Positions 5,818-14,881 of a DNA stretch of 64,000 nt are shown here, piece after piece. The notes under the pieces are model-generated. The model was not told the origin of the DNA. It did no database searches and worked only from the letters and a program-made list of their open reading frames with translations. The stretch is from Candidatus Binataceae bacterium. GTDB taxonomy: Bacteria > Desulfobacterota > Binatia > Binatales > Binataceae. Location of the stretch: positions 1 through 64,000 of the forward strand of contig DATGHL010000042.1 of assembly GCA_035308025.1 (NCBI GenBank). Direction: 5' to 3'. The first letter of the stretch is position 1, and every line of letters starts with the position of its first letter. A program made the translations under genes and the position numbers.

Positions 5818-8016
5818 ATGGATGATGCAGCGCTGGGCAGCGGCGGCGAGGTTGGGGCGTTTCCGATCGCGCAGCCGGCGCCGAAATACGATCTCTCGGC
5901 GCCAGAGCTTTATCTCAATCGCGAGCTGACTTGGCTGAACTTCAATCGGCGCGTGCTCGCAGAGGCCGAGGACGCGCGCAACCGGCTGCTGGAGCGGGTC
6001 AAGTTTCTGGCGATCAGCGCCTCCAATCTCGACGAGTTTTTCATGAAGCGCATCGGCGGCCTCAAACAGCAGGCCGCCAGCGGCGTTCAGGATCTGACGC
6101 CCGACGGTCATAGCCCGGCCTGGCAGATCGCCCGCAGTTACGAGCAGGTGCGCGAGCAGGAGCGGCTTCAGCAGGCGGTCTTCAAGCGTTTGCTGGCGGA
6201 GCTCGCCGGTTTCGGTATCGAGATTTTGAGCTATGCGAGCCTGACGCTGAGTGAGAAGACGGCGCTGCGTCACAACTACTTTGCTAATGTGTTTCCGCTG
6301 ATTACGCCACTCGCGATCGACCCGGCGCATCCGTTTCCGTTTGTTTCAAATCTCTCGTTGAACCTGCTGGTCAGCCTGCGCGGAATTCCCAAGGCGGGCG
6401 CGACTGACGGTGAAGGCGCGGCGCCGGAGCTCTCTCTGTTTCGGGTGAAAGTGCCGGTGGGCAGCGGGTTGCGGCGTTTTCTGCGCGTCGGCGAGACGCA
6501 TCGCTTCGTCGCGTTGGACGAAGCGATCGCGAACAATCTGGATTTGCTCTTTCCGGGCGCCGAGATTGCCGCAGTCGAGCTGTTCCGCGTGACGCGCAAC
6601 GCCAATACGGAGCAGAACGAGGAGGAGGCCGAGGACCTGCTAGCGCTGATCGAAACCGAACTGCGCGACCGCCGGGTCGCGCCGATCGTGCGGCTGGAAC
6701 TGAGCGATCATTTTGATCCGGTGCGGCGCGGGATGCTCGCTGCGGAACTGGGACTCGACGAGCGCGCGGACGTCTTCGAGAGCGGCGGGATGCTGGCCGT
6801 GCGCGACCTGATGGAGCTGACGGCGCTCGACATTCCTGAACTGCGCGACCCGCCGCATCATCCAGTGGACCATCCGCGGCTGCGCGAGAAGCGCAACATT
6901 TTCCATATTATCCGCGAGGCCGGCGCGATCCTGCTCGAGCATCCGTATGAATCGTTTTCAAGCTCGGTCGAGCGCTTTTTGCGCGAGGCCAGCACCGATC
7001 CGAAGGTGCGCGCAATCAAGATGACGCTGTACCGCACTTCGCACGACGCCAGCCTGCTCGAATATCTGCTCGACGCCGCGCGCAACGGCAAGCAGGTCGC
7101 GGTAGTGGTCGAGTTGAAGGCGCGTTTCGACGAGGCGGCCAATATTCGCTTCGCCAATCAGCTCGAGGATTTCGGCATCCACGTCGTCTATGGCGTCGTC
7201 GGCCTCAAAACTCATTGCAAAGTGATCCAGGTGGTGCGCGAAGACTATACCGGGCTGCGCCGCTACGCCCATATCGGGACGGGCAACTACCATCCCGGGA
7301 CGGCGCGGCTGTACGCGGACTTTGGGCTGCTGACGGTGGACGATCAGATCGGCCACGATCTCACTGAGCTGCTCAACTACCTGACGACCGGCTACCGGCC
7401 GGGACGTTCGTATCATAAATTACTGGCCGGTCCGGCGCTGCTGAAGCGCTCGTTGATCGAGCGGGTCGAACGCGAGATCGAGCTCAAACGCCGCAGCCCG
7501 GCGATGGATTGCCTGATTCAATTCAAGATGAACGCGCTCGAGGACGTCGACGTTACGCGGGCGCTCTATCAGGCTTCGCGCGCGGGCGTCAAAGTCGATC
7601 TAATCGTACGCGACACCTGTCGGCTGCGCCCCGGTCTGACGGGAGTTTCGGAAAACGTGCGGGTGGTGAGTATCATCGGGCGCTTTCTCGAACACGGCCG
7701 TATCTATTACTTCCGCAACGGCGGCGCCGAGGAGTATTACATCGGTTCGGCCGATTGTATGACGCGCAATCTCGAGAGCCGGGTGGAAGTGGTCGCGCCG
7801 GTTGAGAGCCCGAGTTTGCGCAGCGAATTGCGCGCGGTGATCGACGCCCAATTGCAGCCGAATCGATGCCGCTGGGTAATGCAGGCCGACGGTAGCTATA
7901 CGCACGACGCTTCGGACGAAAGCTGCCAGCAATTGCTGATCGACCTCGCCGAGCGCTCTCGAAAACAGCGCCAGCGCAAGCGCCGTGGCTTCGCGCGGCG
8001 CAACCTGAAAAGCTAA
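5818..8016 (+). CDS. ppk1: polyphosphate kinase 1
   Basis: Reversibly transfers the gamma phosphate of ATP to long-chain polyphosphate. The 732-residue protein has the standard layout: N-terminal domain (YLNRELTWLNFNRRVLAEAE, about 30-50), a head domain, and two phospholipase-D-like catalytic domains. The motif HCKVIQVVREDYTGLRRYAH followed by IGTGNYHP carries the phosphohistidine region, and GSADCMTRNLESRVE near the C-terminus matches the second His/Arg region. The start ATG 5818 has GAGGGG 6 bp upstream. It is followed by the broken sthA; no exopolyphosphatase gene is adjacent. Confidence 0.95.
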   Translation: MDDAALGSGGEVGAFPIAQPAPKYDLSAPELYLNRELTWLNFNRRVLAEAEDARNRLLERVKFLAISASNLDEFFMKRIGGLKQQAASGVQDLTPDGHSPAWQIARSYEQVREQERLQQAVFKRLLAELAGFGIEILSYASLTLSEKTALRHNYFANVFPLITPLAIDPAHPFPFVSNLSLNLLVSLRGIPKAGATDGEGAAPELSLFRVKVPVGSGLRRFLRVGETHRFVALDEAIANNLDLLFPGAEIAAVELFRVTRNANTEQNEEEAEDLLALIETELRDRRVAPIVRLELSDHFDPVRRGMLAAELGLDERADVFESGGMLAVRDLMELTALDIPELRDPPHHPVDHPRLREKRNIFHIIREAGAILLEHPYESFSSSVERFLREASTDPKVRAIKMTLYRTSHDASLLEYLLDAARNGKQVAVVVELKARFDEAANIRFANQLEDFGIHVVYGVVGLKTHCKVIQVVREDYTGLRRYAHIGTGNYHPGTARLYADFGLLTVDDQIGHDLTELLNYLTTGYRPGRSYHKLLAGPALLKRSLIERVEREIELKRRSPAMDCLIQFKMNALEDVDVTRALYQASRAGVKVDLIVRDTCRLRPGLTGVSENVRVVSIIGRFLEHGRIYYFRNGGAEEYYIGSADCMTRNLESRVEVVAPVESPSLRSELRAVIDAQLQPNRCRWVMQADGSYTHDASDESCQQLLIDLAERSRKQRQRKRRGFARRNLKS

Positions 8017-8120
8017 TCCCAGACGCCGGTAACGCGCCTGTCACGCGTGCGGATCTTTGCGTGCCCCAAGCGTGCGCGCGCAAAATCCTGTGGCTCATCG
8101 GCTGCAAGGGGAGCTCGATA

Positions 8121-9523
8121 ATGGCGGAATACGACTACGACCTGGTAGTGATTGGTTCGGGACCGGCCGGTCATCATGCGGCGATCCAGGGGGCCAAGTT
8201 ACGCAAGCGCGTGATGATCGTCGAGCGCAAGGCGATCGTCGGCGGCATCTGCGTCAATATCGGAACGATCCCGAGCAAGACCATGCGCGAAGCCGTGCTC
8301 TACCTGTCGGGCTATCGCGAGCATGGGGTCTACGGCGAATCCTACAAGGTGAAGGAAAAAATTACACTGGCGGATCTGCTGATGCGCGTGGATCCGGTGG
8401 TGCGCCACGAGATCGACGTGATGCGCCATCAGTTGCTGCGCAACAATATCGAATTGGTCCACGGCGATGCCGCTTTCGTTGACGCGCATACGCTGACGTT
8501 GAATTTCGGCGAGGGCCGCGGCCAGCGCAATGTGACGACGCAGTTCGTCCTGATCGCAACCGGCACCGAGGCGACGCGCGATCCCTTCCTGCCCGACGAC
8601 CTCACCTGCGTTTATTCCAGCGACAACATCCTGCGCATGACCGAACTGCCGCAGACCCTGGCGGTGGTAGGGGCCGGCGTGATCGGCTGCGAGTACGCGA
8701 GCATGTTCGCGGCGCTGGGGGTGCGCGTGACGGTAGTGGACAAGCGGCCGCGCCTGCTGCCGTTCGTTGACGCCGAGGTGATTGAGGCGCTGCATTACCA
8801 TTTGCGCGAGAAGCGCGTGATCCTGCGGCTCGGCGAAGAGGTTAACAACGTCGAGGTCATCGAGGAGGGGAACGGCAAGCGCGTCAAGACCAGCCTGGTC
8901 AGCGGCAAGCAGATCATCAGCGACAAGCTGCTGTCGAGTGTCGGCCGCACCGGCGCGACGCATAGCCTGCGGCTGGAAGCGGCAGGACTGGCCGCCGACG
9001 TGCGCGGGCGGCTGGCGGTGAATCAGGTGTTTCAAACCAGCGTGCCGAATATCTATGCCGCGGGCGACGTCGTCGGCTTTCCGAGCCTGGCCTCAACCTC
9101 AATGGAGCAGGGGCGGTACGCCGCCTGTCACGCCTTCGGCCAGGAGACGGTGCACGCGCGCGCTGTTCCCCTACGGCATCTACACGATTCCGGAGATTTC
9201 TTTCGTCGGTAAGACCGAAGAGGAATTGACCGAACAGAATGTGCCGTACGAGACCGGCAAGGCGCCGTATCGCGAGCTGCCGCGCGGCCAGATCGTCGGC
9301 GACAGCATCGGCTTTGTGAAGCTGCTGTTTCATCGCGAGACCCGCGAGCTGCTGGGCGTCCACATAATCGGCGAGGGCGCCGTCGAGCTCGTGCATATCG
9401 GGCAAGCGGTGCTGGCGCTGGGCGGCAAGGTGGATTATTTCTCACACCGTGTTCAACTATCCGACGCTCGCACAATGCTACAAAAATGCCGCGTTCGACG
9501 GCCTCAACCGCCTCGCGAGTTGA
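8121..9523 (+). pseudogene. sthA: soluble pyridine nucleotide transhydrogenase with two frameshifts
   Basis: FAD disulfide-reductase-fold enzyme that equilibrates NADH and NADPH. The first frame (ATG 8121, AAGGGGAG upstream) contains the FAD motif VIGSGPAGHHAA, the SthA-type region VGGICVNIGTIPSKTMREA with one Cys instead of the redox pair of lipoamide dehydrogenase, the NAD motif VVGAGVIGCEYASMF and [13 protein letters not shown]. Near 9160-9165 the frame breaks; homology resumes as [20 protein letters not shown] in another frame and breaks again near 9440-9450, ending as [20 protein letters not shown] to a TGA at 9521-9523. All domains are present, so it is either a recent pseudogene or two sequencing or assembly indels. 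Confidence 0.85.
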
Positions 9524-9568
9524 GAGCTGAGTCGGTCCCTCTATCTTTTACCTCGGAGTAGGGAACGC

Positions 9569-10093
9569 GTGCCGCCGGCTGATCCCTTAATTCACTGGCG
9601 TGAGTTTTATGCGTTGATCGGCGGCGCAGCGGCGACGCTCATCGGTCTGATGTTTGTTACGGCGTCGATCGGCGCCGGCGTCATCAGCGGTGAGCGACGA
9701 ATCGGCATCCCGCTTTTTCTGTCACCGACCGTGGTGCATTTCGGGGCGGTGCTGGTGGTCTGCCTGATCGGCACGATACCGACCGAGAGCCGGGTATCGC
9801 TCGCCATTCTTCTGCTGCTCGGAGGGCTGTGTGGGCTCGGCTATGCGTTCTCGGTTCTGCGCCGTATGCGCAAGCATGGGGTGACGGTGAAGATCGACCT
9901 AATCGATCGGCTTTGGTACGCGCGCCTGCCGATCCTCGGTTACCTATTGGTCTGCGCCGCGGCACTCGGTTTCGCGACGCGCCGTGAAGGCAGTCCGAAT
10001 CTGCTGGCGCTTGCCGTGATTCTGCTGCTCCTCGCGGGCATCCGCAACGCCTGGGATATGACCGTCTGGATTACCGAACGCCGTCAAGGTTAG
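9569..10093 (+). CDS. hypothetical membrane protein, about five TM segments
   Basis: A 174-residue protein starting at GTG 9569 with CGGAGTAGGG just upstream. Hydrophobic segments are visible at about 14-36, 52-72, 77-95, 118-138 and 145-165, separated by short charged loops (LRRMRKHG, TRREG). No catalytic motif or named domain is recognised; it resembles small uncharacterised inner-membrane proteins found beside oxidoreductase genes. It sits 45 bp after the sthA relic and 9 bp before mazG, so co-transcription is likely. Confidence 0.75.
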   Translation: MPPADPLIHWREFYALIGGAAATLIGLMFVTASIGAGVISGERRIGIPLFLSPTVVHFGAVLVVCLIGTIPTESRVSLAILLLLGGLCGLGYAFSVLRRMRKHGVTVKIDLIDRLWYARLPILGYLLVCAAALGFATRREGSPNLLALAVILLLLAGIRNAWDMTVWITERRQG

Positions 10094-10102
10094 TCTGCGG
10101 CC

Positions 10103-10885
10103 ATGGCTGACGAGAATGCATCGGCGAGCCGATTCGCGCGTCTGACTGCGATCGTGCGCGAGCTGCGCGCGAAGTGCCCATGGGACCGCGAGCAAACCCT
10201 CGCGAGCCTCGGCAAGCATCTGATCGAGGAAGCCTACGAGGCCGCCGACGCGATCGTGGATGGCGCGCCCGAAGCGATCGCGGACGAGTTGGGCGATCTT
10301 GTGACGCAGGGAATTTTCGCAGCGATTATCGCGGAACAGGAAAAACACGCTTCCCTTGAGGCAATTCTTGATGGGGCCGCCGAGAAGCTGATCCGGCGGC
10401 ATCCGCATGTTTACGCTGGGGCGCCGGCGGCGAATGCGGACGAGGTCATCGCCAACTGGAGCCGGATCAAGCAAGAAGAGCGCAGGAGCCGTGGCGCCAG
10501 TTCGGCGCTCGACGGCGTGGTGCGCGCGCTGCCCGCGCTGATGCGCGCAGAGAAGCTCGGTGCGCGGGCTCGCGATGCCGGCATGGACTGGGCGGATATC
10601 CACGCGGTGCTCGCCAAGGTGCGCGAGGAGATGGACGAGGTGGAGGGGGCGCTGGCGCGCAACGACGCGGACGCGGCGGCTGAGGAGTTGGGCGACATGC
10701 TGCTCGCGCTCGCTAATGCGCCGCGCTTCGTGGGCCATAGCGCCGAGGAGACGTTGCGGCGGGCCTGCGACAAGTTCACCCTGCGCTTCGGCAAGGTCGA
10801 GTCGCTGGCCGCGAGTCGCGGCGTCGTGCTCACGCAACTCGACGCGGAACAGCTCGACGAATTGTGGCAGGCGGCTAAGCGCTAG
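10103..10885 (+). CDS. mazG: nucleoside triphosphate pyrophosphohydrolase MazG
   Basis: Hydrolyses NTPs and dNTPs to NMP and PPi, cleaning the pool or damping the stringent response. The 260-residue length and the duplicated alpha-helical MazG domain match the E. coli type. Domain 1 has the signature CPWDREQTLASLGKHLIEEA with the metal-binding EExxE and a downstream ELGDL; domain 2 has VREEMDEVEGAL and EELGDMLLALAN. The start follows the preceding stop by only 9 bp, without a strong Shine-Dalgarno, so coupling to the upstream membrane gene is plausible. Confidence 0.93.
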   Translation: MADENASASRFARLTAIVRELRAKCPWDREQTLASLGKHLIEEAYEAADAIVDGAPEAIADELGDLVTQGIFAAIIAEQEKHASLEAILDGAAEKLIRRHPHVYAGAPAANADEVIANWSRIKQEERRSRGASSALDGVVRALPALMRAEKLGARARDAGMDWADIHAVLAKVREEMDEVEGALARNDADAAAEELGDMLLALANAPRFVGHSAEETLRRACDKFTLRFGKVESLAASRGVVLTQLDAEQLDELWQAAKR

Positions 10886-11047
10886 GGGAGCCTTCGCAGA
10901 AGTTAAGGTGTGGATTTTGCCGGGCGGCCGCAATTAAAGGATCAGGGATTCCTTGCTACCCTCAGATGACAAAAGTGACTTCGTGCTCGAGAACGCAGCA
11001 ACGTCGGAATTGACCGGGGCGGCGGCCACTGTTAAAGGTTACGGGTC

Positions 11048-11335
11048 ATGCCGCATATTCCAGTTCATCCCTCAGCCGAGAAGCGCCATCGCCAGAGCGT
11101 CAAGCGTCAGGCGCGCAATCGGGTAATCAAAACACGCGTCCGCACGGCCGCCAAGAACGCCGCCGAAGCGATCGCGGGCAGCGATCGCGAGAAGGCGCAG
11201 ACCGCGTTGCGTACCGCCGCGAGTCTGCTGCAGAAGGCCGCCAGCAAAGGCGCGATTAAGCGCAACACGGCCGCGCGTAAAATCGCGCGCCTCTCCCGCC
11301 GGCTCCATCGCGCACAGGCGGCAGCGACTACCTGA
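11048..11335 (+). CDS. rpsT: 30S ribosomal protein S20
   Basis: A primary 16S rRNA-binding protein of the small subunit. The 95-residue, Lys/Arg/Ala-rich sequence shows the family pattern: SAEKRHRQSVKRQARNR, then RTAAKNA, and the C-terminal helix with GAIKRNTAARKIARLSRRLH. It is monocistronic, convergent with holA (22 bp apart). The 160-bp upstream region holds a possible TTGACC element close to the start codon, but no certain promoter. Confidence 0.95.
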   Translation: MPHIPVHPSAEKRHRQSVKRQARNRVIKTRVRTAAKNAAEAIAGSDREKAQTALRTAASLLQKAASKGAIKRNTAARKIARLSRRLHRAQAAATT

Positions 11336-11357
11336 GTTCCGGCGCCGCGAACTTGCT

Positions 11358-12437
11358 TCAGGCGCCGCCAGGCGTAATCAAATCGAGCAGCATCGCGGCG
11401 ATCGCTGACTCCCGCTCCTTCAGCAGACCCGCTTTGAAGCGCTCGTCGAGCGCGCAGGCGCGGCTGTGCGCCGCGCGCAGCGCGACGAGTCCAAGGATGC
11501 GCGCGCCGGCGATCGCGCGCGTCATCATCGAGCTAGAGGGTGGCAGGCCCATCACGCTCGCGATCGCCGCCGGGCTCTCGCGCCGCGCCAGCATCGTGGC
11601 GGCAAGCAGCATCCGCCGGATCAGTGGAATTATTTCGACCGCGAGCAATTCGATCGGATCGCGGCCGGTCTGGATCGCGCGGCTCAAAAGGCCGAGGGCT
11701 TCGTTGGCGTTGCCGCGCGTGATGGCGTCTGCGAGCTCGAACAGGTCGGGGACCCGGCTCGCGCCCGAGGCGTCGAAGTCTTTGGCTGCCAGCGTCTGAC
11801 CCTCGCGAGCTGTGATCGCCGCGCGATTGATCGCATTGGCGGCGGCGCAGAGGTCGCTGCCGTGACGTGCTCCCAGCAGCTCAATTGCGGAAGGGGCGAG
11901 CTTGAGGCCGGCGTTACGTGCGAAGAGCTCGGCATACTGTGCGAGCTGATTGTCGAAAGGGCGCGCACAATTGACCGCCACGCCGCGAGCCTCGAAGAGC
12001 CGGCGGAGCTTTGCCGGCGCTTGGTCGCGCTCGCAGACCAGGGCGAAGCGCACCGACGCGGGCAGCCGCTCGAGTGCGGCAATGAGGGCAGGCTCGCCGC
12101 CGGCGTCCGCGCCGCGGGAGCGATCTTCGGCAACATCTTTGGCCACTTCTTCGGCGCCGCCGCGCTCGCGCCAGGCGCGCGTCATGCGGCAGACAACCAG
12201 GCGTTTCGGCGCGAACAGATCGCCGCTTTCAAGCTCACCCGTGATCGCGCCGAGATCATCGCCGCCGCCGAGCTGAAAAATGCGGCGGGCGAAGCCTTCG
12301 CCGGCCAGACGCCGGCGTAGCGCATCGAGCGCGTACTCGCGGATGAAGACTTGCGGCCCGGCGAGCGCGACTAAAGGAGGCGGCGGGCGCTCCTGAGCGA
12401 GGGCGCGCAGGAAGACGAGGGCGGTTTCAGCCGGCAC
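11358..12437 (-). CDS. holA: DNA polymerase III subunit delta
   Basis: Clamp-loader delta subunit that opens the beta clamp. The 359-residue protein starts at GTG 12437. Landmarks: an N-terminal AAA+-like domain (PPPLVALAGPQVFIREYALD, then GDLFAPKRLVVCRMTRAW), no Walker A as expected for delta, and the C-terminal collar domain with DLFELADAITRGNANEALGL and RMLLAAT. It is the last gene of the ribBA-nusB-lptE-holA operon, 30 bp after lptE, the common lptE-holA order. Confidence 0.92.
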   Translation of the reverse strand: MPAETALVFLRALAQERPPPPLVALAGPQVFIREYALDALRRRLAGEGFARRIFQLGGGDDLGAITGELESGDLFAPKRLVVCRMTRAWRERGGAEEVAKDVAEDRSRGADAGGEPALIAALERLPASVRFALVCERDQAPAKLRRLFEARGVAVNCARPFDNQLAQYAELFARNAGLKLAPSAIELLGARHGSDLCAAANAINRAAITAREGQTLAAKDFDASGASRVPDLFELADAITRGNANEALGLLSRAIQTGRDPIELLAVEIIPLIRRMLLAATMLARRESPAAIASVMGLPPSSSMMTRAIAGARILGLVALRAAHSRACALDERFKAGLLKERESAIAAMLLDLITPGGA

Positions 12438-12467
12438 GGCGCGGTGGCTCGGAGCCCTCGAGCATGG

Positions 12468-13097
12468 CTAGAAGCCTTCACTCATCGAGGCGTAAAGATT
12501 CTGCGCCAGCAACTGCATCATCTCGCCCCGCCCGAAACTGCGCTGGGTCTGCGCCAACTGCAGATCGGGCAGCTTGGCGATATCCTGAGCGCGAAGGTTT
12601 TGTTGCAGAAAATACGGCGAGGTCGTGATGACCGCTCCGGCTACTACCGGAATCTGCTCGCCGGCATTGATCCCGCTGGATTGCCAAATCACTTGATGGG
12701 TGTGCGCATCGGTGAGCTTGGCGTTGGCGCCAATTGACTCCGTGTACGTGATCGGTTCGCCGACGGCGTTGGTGGCGAGCGGAATTGATTGCAGAGTGAG
12801 GACTTCGCCGGTCAGCACGAGGTCGGCGTCCGCGGAGGCGTCGACCACCGCCAGCCGCTTGCGATCGGCGATCTCGTCCTTGATATAGCGCATGAGCTGA
12901 TCGTCGAGTCCGGTGTACTGAGTGTGGTTGTCAAATTTTTCGACGTAAATAGTTTTAGCTTGCGGCGGAAGGCTGCTGCCCGCCGCGCCGAACTGATAGC
13001 CGCAGCCGCCCGCCGCCACGACGATCAGAGCGGCGATCGCGATCAGCGCGCCGATCCGATCACGCCTTAGGCGGTTTCGCCGATTGACGCTTTTCAC
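12468..13097 (-). CDS. lptE: LPS-assembly lipoprotein LptE
   Basis: Outer-membrane lipoprotein that plugs LptD and helps insert LPS. The chosen GTG start (13097) gives 209 residues: a basic n-region, a hydrophobic h-region IGALIAIAALIVV and a lipobox AAGGC with Cys32 followed by GYQF, typical of LptE. The mature part has the family pattern TIYVEKFDNHTQY, LVLTGEV and a C-terminal amphipathic helix. It overlaps the nusB 3' end by 38 bp and precedes holA. Its presence supports an LPS-bearing outer membrane. Confidence 0.88.
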   Translation of the reverse strand: MKSVNRRNRLRRDRIGALIAIAALIVVAAGGCGYQFGAAGSSLPPQAKTIYVEKFDNHTQYTGLDDQLMRYIKDEIADRKRLAVVDASADADLVLTGEVLTLQSIPLATNAVGEPITYTESIGANAKLTDAHTHQVIWQSSGINAGEQIPVVAGAVITTSPYFLQQNLRAQDIAKLPDLQLAQTQRSFGRGEMMQLLAQNLYASMSEGF

Positions 13098-13512
13098 CCT
13101 TATCCTTGAGCGCGAGCCGCGTTGCGACCTGGTCGAGCACGCCGTTGACGAAGCGTCCGGATTGGTTGTCGCCGTACGCCTTGGCGAGTTCGATGGCCTC
13201 GTCGATCGTGACGCGGGCGGGAATGTCATCGAGGCGGAGCAGCTCGTATATCGCCATCCGCAGAATGTTGTGATCGACGCGTGAGAGCCGGCCGATGGAC
13301 CAATGCTCGAGCGCGGCGGCCAGATGCTTGTCGAGCGTGGTCTGTTCGCGCCGTACGCCGTCGAGGAGTCGCAGCGCGAAGGTGCGGATGCGATCGTCAG
13401 CCGGGAAGGCGTCGAAGAACAGCGCGAGATCTTCGGTCGAGATGTCGCCGCGCATATCGGTCTGGTAGAGCGCCTTGAGCGCAAGCTCGCGGCCGGCGTG
13501 TCGAAGTCCCAT
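13060..13512 (-). CDS. nusB: transcription antitermination factor NusB
   Basis: All-helical RNA-binding protein that with NusE (S10) binds boxA and supports rRNA antitermination. ATG 13512 gives 150 residues starting MGLRHAGRELALKALYQ, the canonical NusB N-terminus; later LLRLDDIPARVTIDEAIELA and RFVNGVLDQVA match the family C-terminal half. It lies 19 bp after ribBA. The usual ribH gene between ribBA and nusB is absent here. Confidence 0.95.
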   Translation of the reverse strand: MGLRHAGRELALKALYQTDMRGDISTEDLALFFDAFPADDRIRTFALRLLDGVRREQTTLDKHLAAALEHWSIGRLSRVDHNILRMAIYELLRLDDIPARVTIDEAIELAKAYGDNQSGRFVNGVLDQVATRLALKDKGEKRQSAKPPKA

Positions 13513-13531
13513 CGCTTTGCGCCTGCCGCCG

Positions 13532-14728
13532 CTAGGTGACGACCCGCAGCCGCGTGAACAGATGACCGAGCTTCTCCTGCTTGGTGCGCAAATACTCGAT
13601 ATTGCCGCGATGGGGTGCGATCTCCAGCGGCTCACGGGTGACCTTCACGCCGTAGCGTTGCAGGCTCTCAATCTTGTGCGGATTGTTGGTCAGCAGCCGC
13701 ACCTCGGCGACGCCGAGGTCGCGCAGAATCTGCGCGCCGATCCCGTAATCGCGCAGGTCCTCTTTGAAACCGAGTTCCAGGTTGGCCTCGACCGTATCGC
13801 GCCCCTGATCCTGGAGCGCGTAGGCCTTGATCTTGTTGCCGAGACCGATGCCGCGGCCCTCCTGATGGAGATAGATGATCACGCCCGCGTCGGCGGCCAG
13901 CACGCGCCTGATCGATTCGTTGAGCTGATCGCCGCAGTCGCAGCGGCTCGAACCGAAGACGTCGCCGGTGAGGCATTCGGAATGCAGCCGCACCAGAATC
14001 GGACGCGCTCCGGCGACCTCACCATGCACCAGCGCCAGATGCTCGCGGCCGTCAACGATATTGCGGAAGACGATCGCCTTGAGCTCGCCGGCCGGGACGC
14101 TGAAGCTGCTTTCGCCTACGCGTTGCACCAACAGCTCGTTGGTCAACCGGTAGGAGACCAGGTCGCGCAGCAGGGCAAAGGGCAGCGATTGCGTCTGCGC
14201 AAACTCGCGCAACTCCTCGAGCCGCGCGGTCTCGCCGTCGTCGCGCAGAATCCCGCACAACGCCGCCACCGGCCTCATCCCGGCCCCGCGCACGAGGTCG
14301 ACGGCCCCCTCGGCGCGCCCGCTCCGCATCATCACGCCGCCGCTCAGCGCCATAAGGGGCAGCACGTGACCGGGCATCACGAGGTCCTTGGGGGTTGACT
14401 TGTCCGAGGCCAAAACCTGAATTGTCCGCGCGCGGTCGCCCGCCGAGATGCCGGTGGTGACGCCCTCGCGGGCTTCGACCAACGCCGCGGCCTGCTCGAG
14501 CGCATCGCCGGCCTGAGTCGAGGGCACCAGTGGGATGCCCAACTCGCGCATGCGCCGTTCCGGCAGCGCCACCGAGACGATCCCGCGGCCATGCTGCGCC
14601 ATATAATTGACGTGCGCTGCGGTGATTTTTTCGGCGGCCATCACGAGGTCGCCCTCGGCGTCGTCGTTGTCCGACGACGCCATCACCACCATTTTGCCGG
14701 CGCGAATATGACTGAAAATGTCTTCCAT
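13532..14728 (-). CDS. ribBA: RibBA: GTP cyclohydrolase II with a degenerate DHBP-synthase half
   Basis: A 398-residue fusion of 3,4-dihydroxy-2-butanone-4-phosphate synthase (RibB, about 1-200) and GTP cyclohydrolase II (RibA, about 205-398), the two entry enzymes of riboflavin synthesis. The RibA half looks intact: [20 protein letters not shown] with zinc ligands C252, C263 and C265, then [15 protein letters not shown]. The RibB half is altered at residues known to be essential in E. coli RibB: the RENExD acidic loop reads DDAEGD (22-27), the GGHTEA His is Arg138 (SGRAEG), the CEL Glu is Gly159 (ALCGIL), and RPGH is MPGH (118-121). No FMN riboswitch is evident upstream. First gene of the operon. 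Confidence 0.93.
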   Translation of the reverse strand: MEDIFSHIRAGKMVVMASSDNDDAEGDLVMAAEKITAAHVNYMAQHGRGIVSVALPERRMRELGIPLVPSTQAGDALEQAAALVEAREGVTTGISAGDRARTIQVLASDKSTPKDLVMPGHVLPLMALSGGVMMRSGRAEGAVDLVRGAGMRPVAALCGILRDDGETARLEELREFAQTQSLPFALLRDLVSYRLTNELLVQRVGESSFSVPAGELKAIVFRNIVDGREHLALVHGEVAGARPILVRLHSECLTGDVFGSSRCDCGDQLNESIRRVLAADAGVIIYLHQEGRGIGLGNKIKAYALQDQGRDTVEANLELGFKEDLRDYGIGAQILRDLGVAEVRLLTNNPHKIESLQRYGVKVTREPLEIAPHRGNIEYLRTKQEKLGHLFTRLRVVT

Positions 14729-14881
14729 CGAGATCGCCGATCGGCGGCGCCGATCGTCCGCGAATCAGGATATTACACCCGGCCCGGCGCCGGGCAAAGC
14801 CGGTTGGGCTGCGCTCGATCTGCAACTGGGGGTAGTGGCTTGTTGCAACGGACGACTGTGGCTACGCTGCGACCAGCATCC

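Noticed and set aside
9055..9561. separate gene for the C-terminal part of SthA
   Set aside because: Its first third is out-of-frame sequence of the sthA N-terminal frame; only the part from [12 protein letters not shown] on is homologous, so it is the continuation of a broken gene.
9944..10933. 329-codon minus-strand frame opposite mazG
   Set aside because: Shadow of MazG, whose duplicated domain and motifs are clear.
14729..14881. FMN riboswitch in front of ribBA
   Set aside because: None of the conserved RFN segments could be seen in the 150 bp upstream on the ribBA strand.
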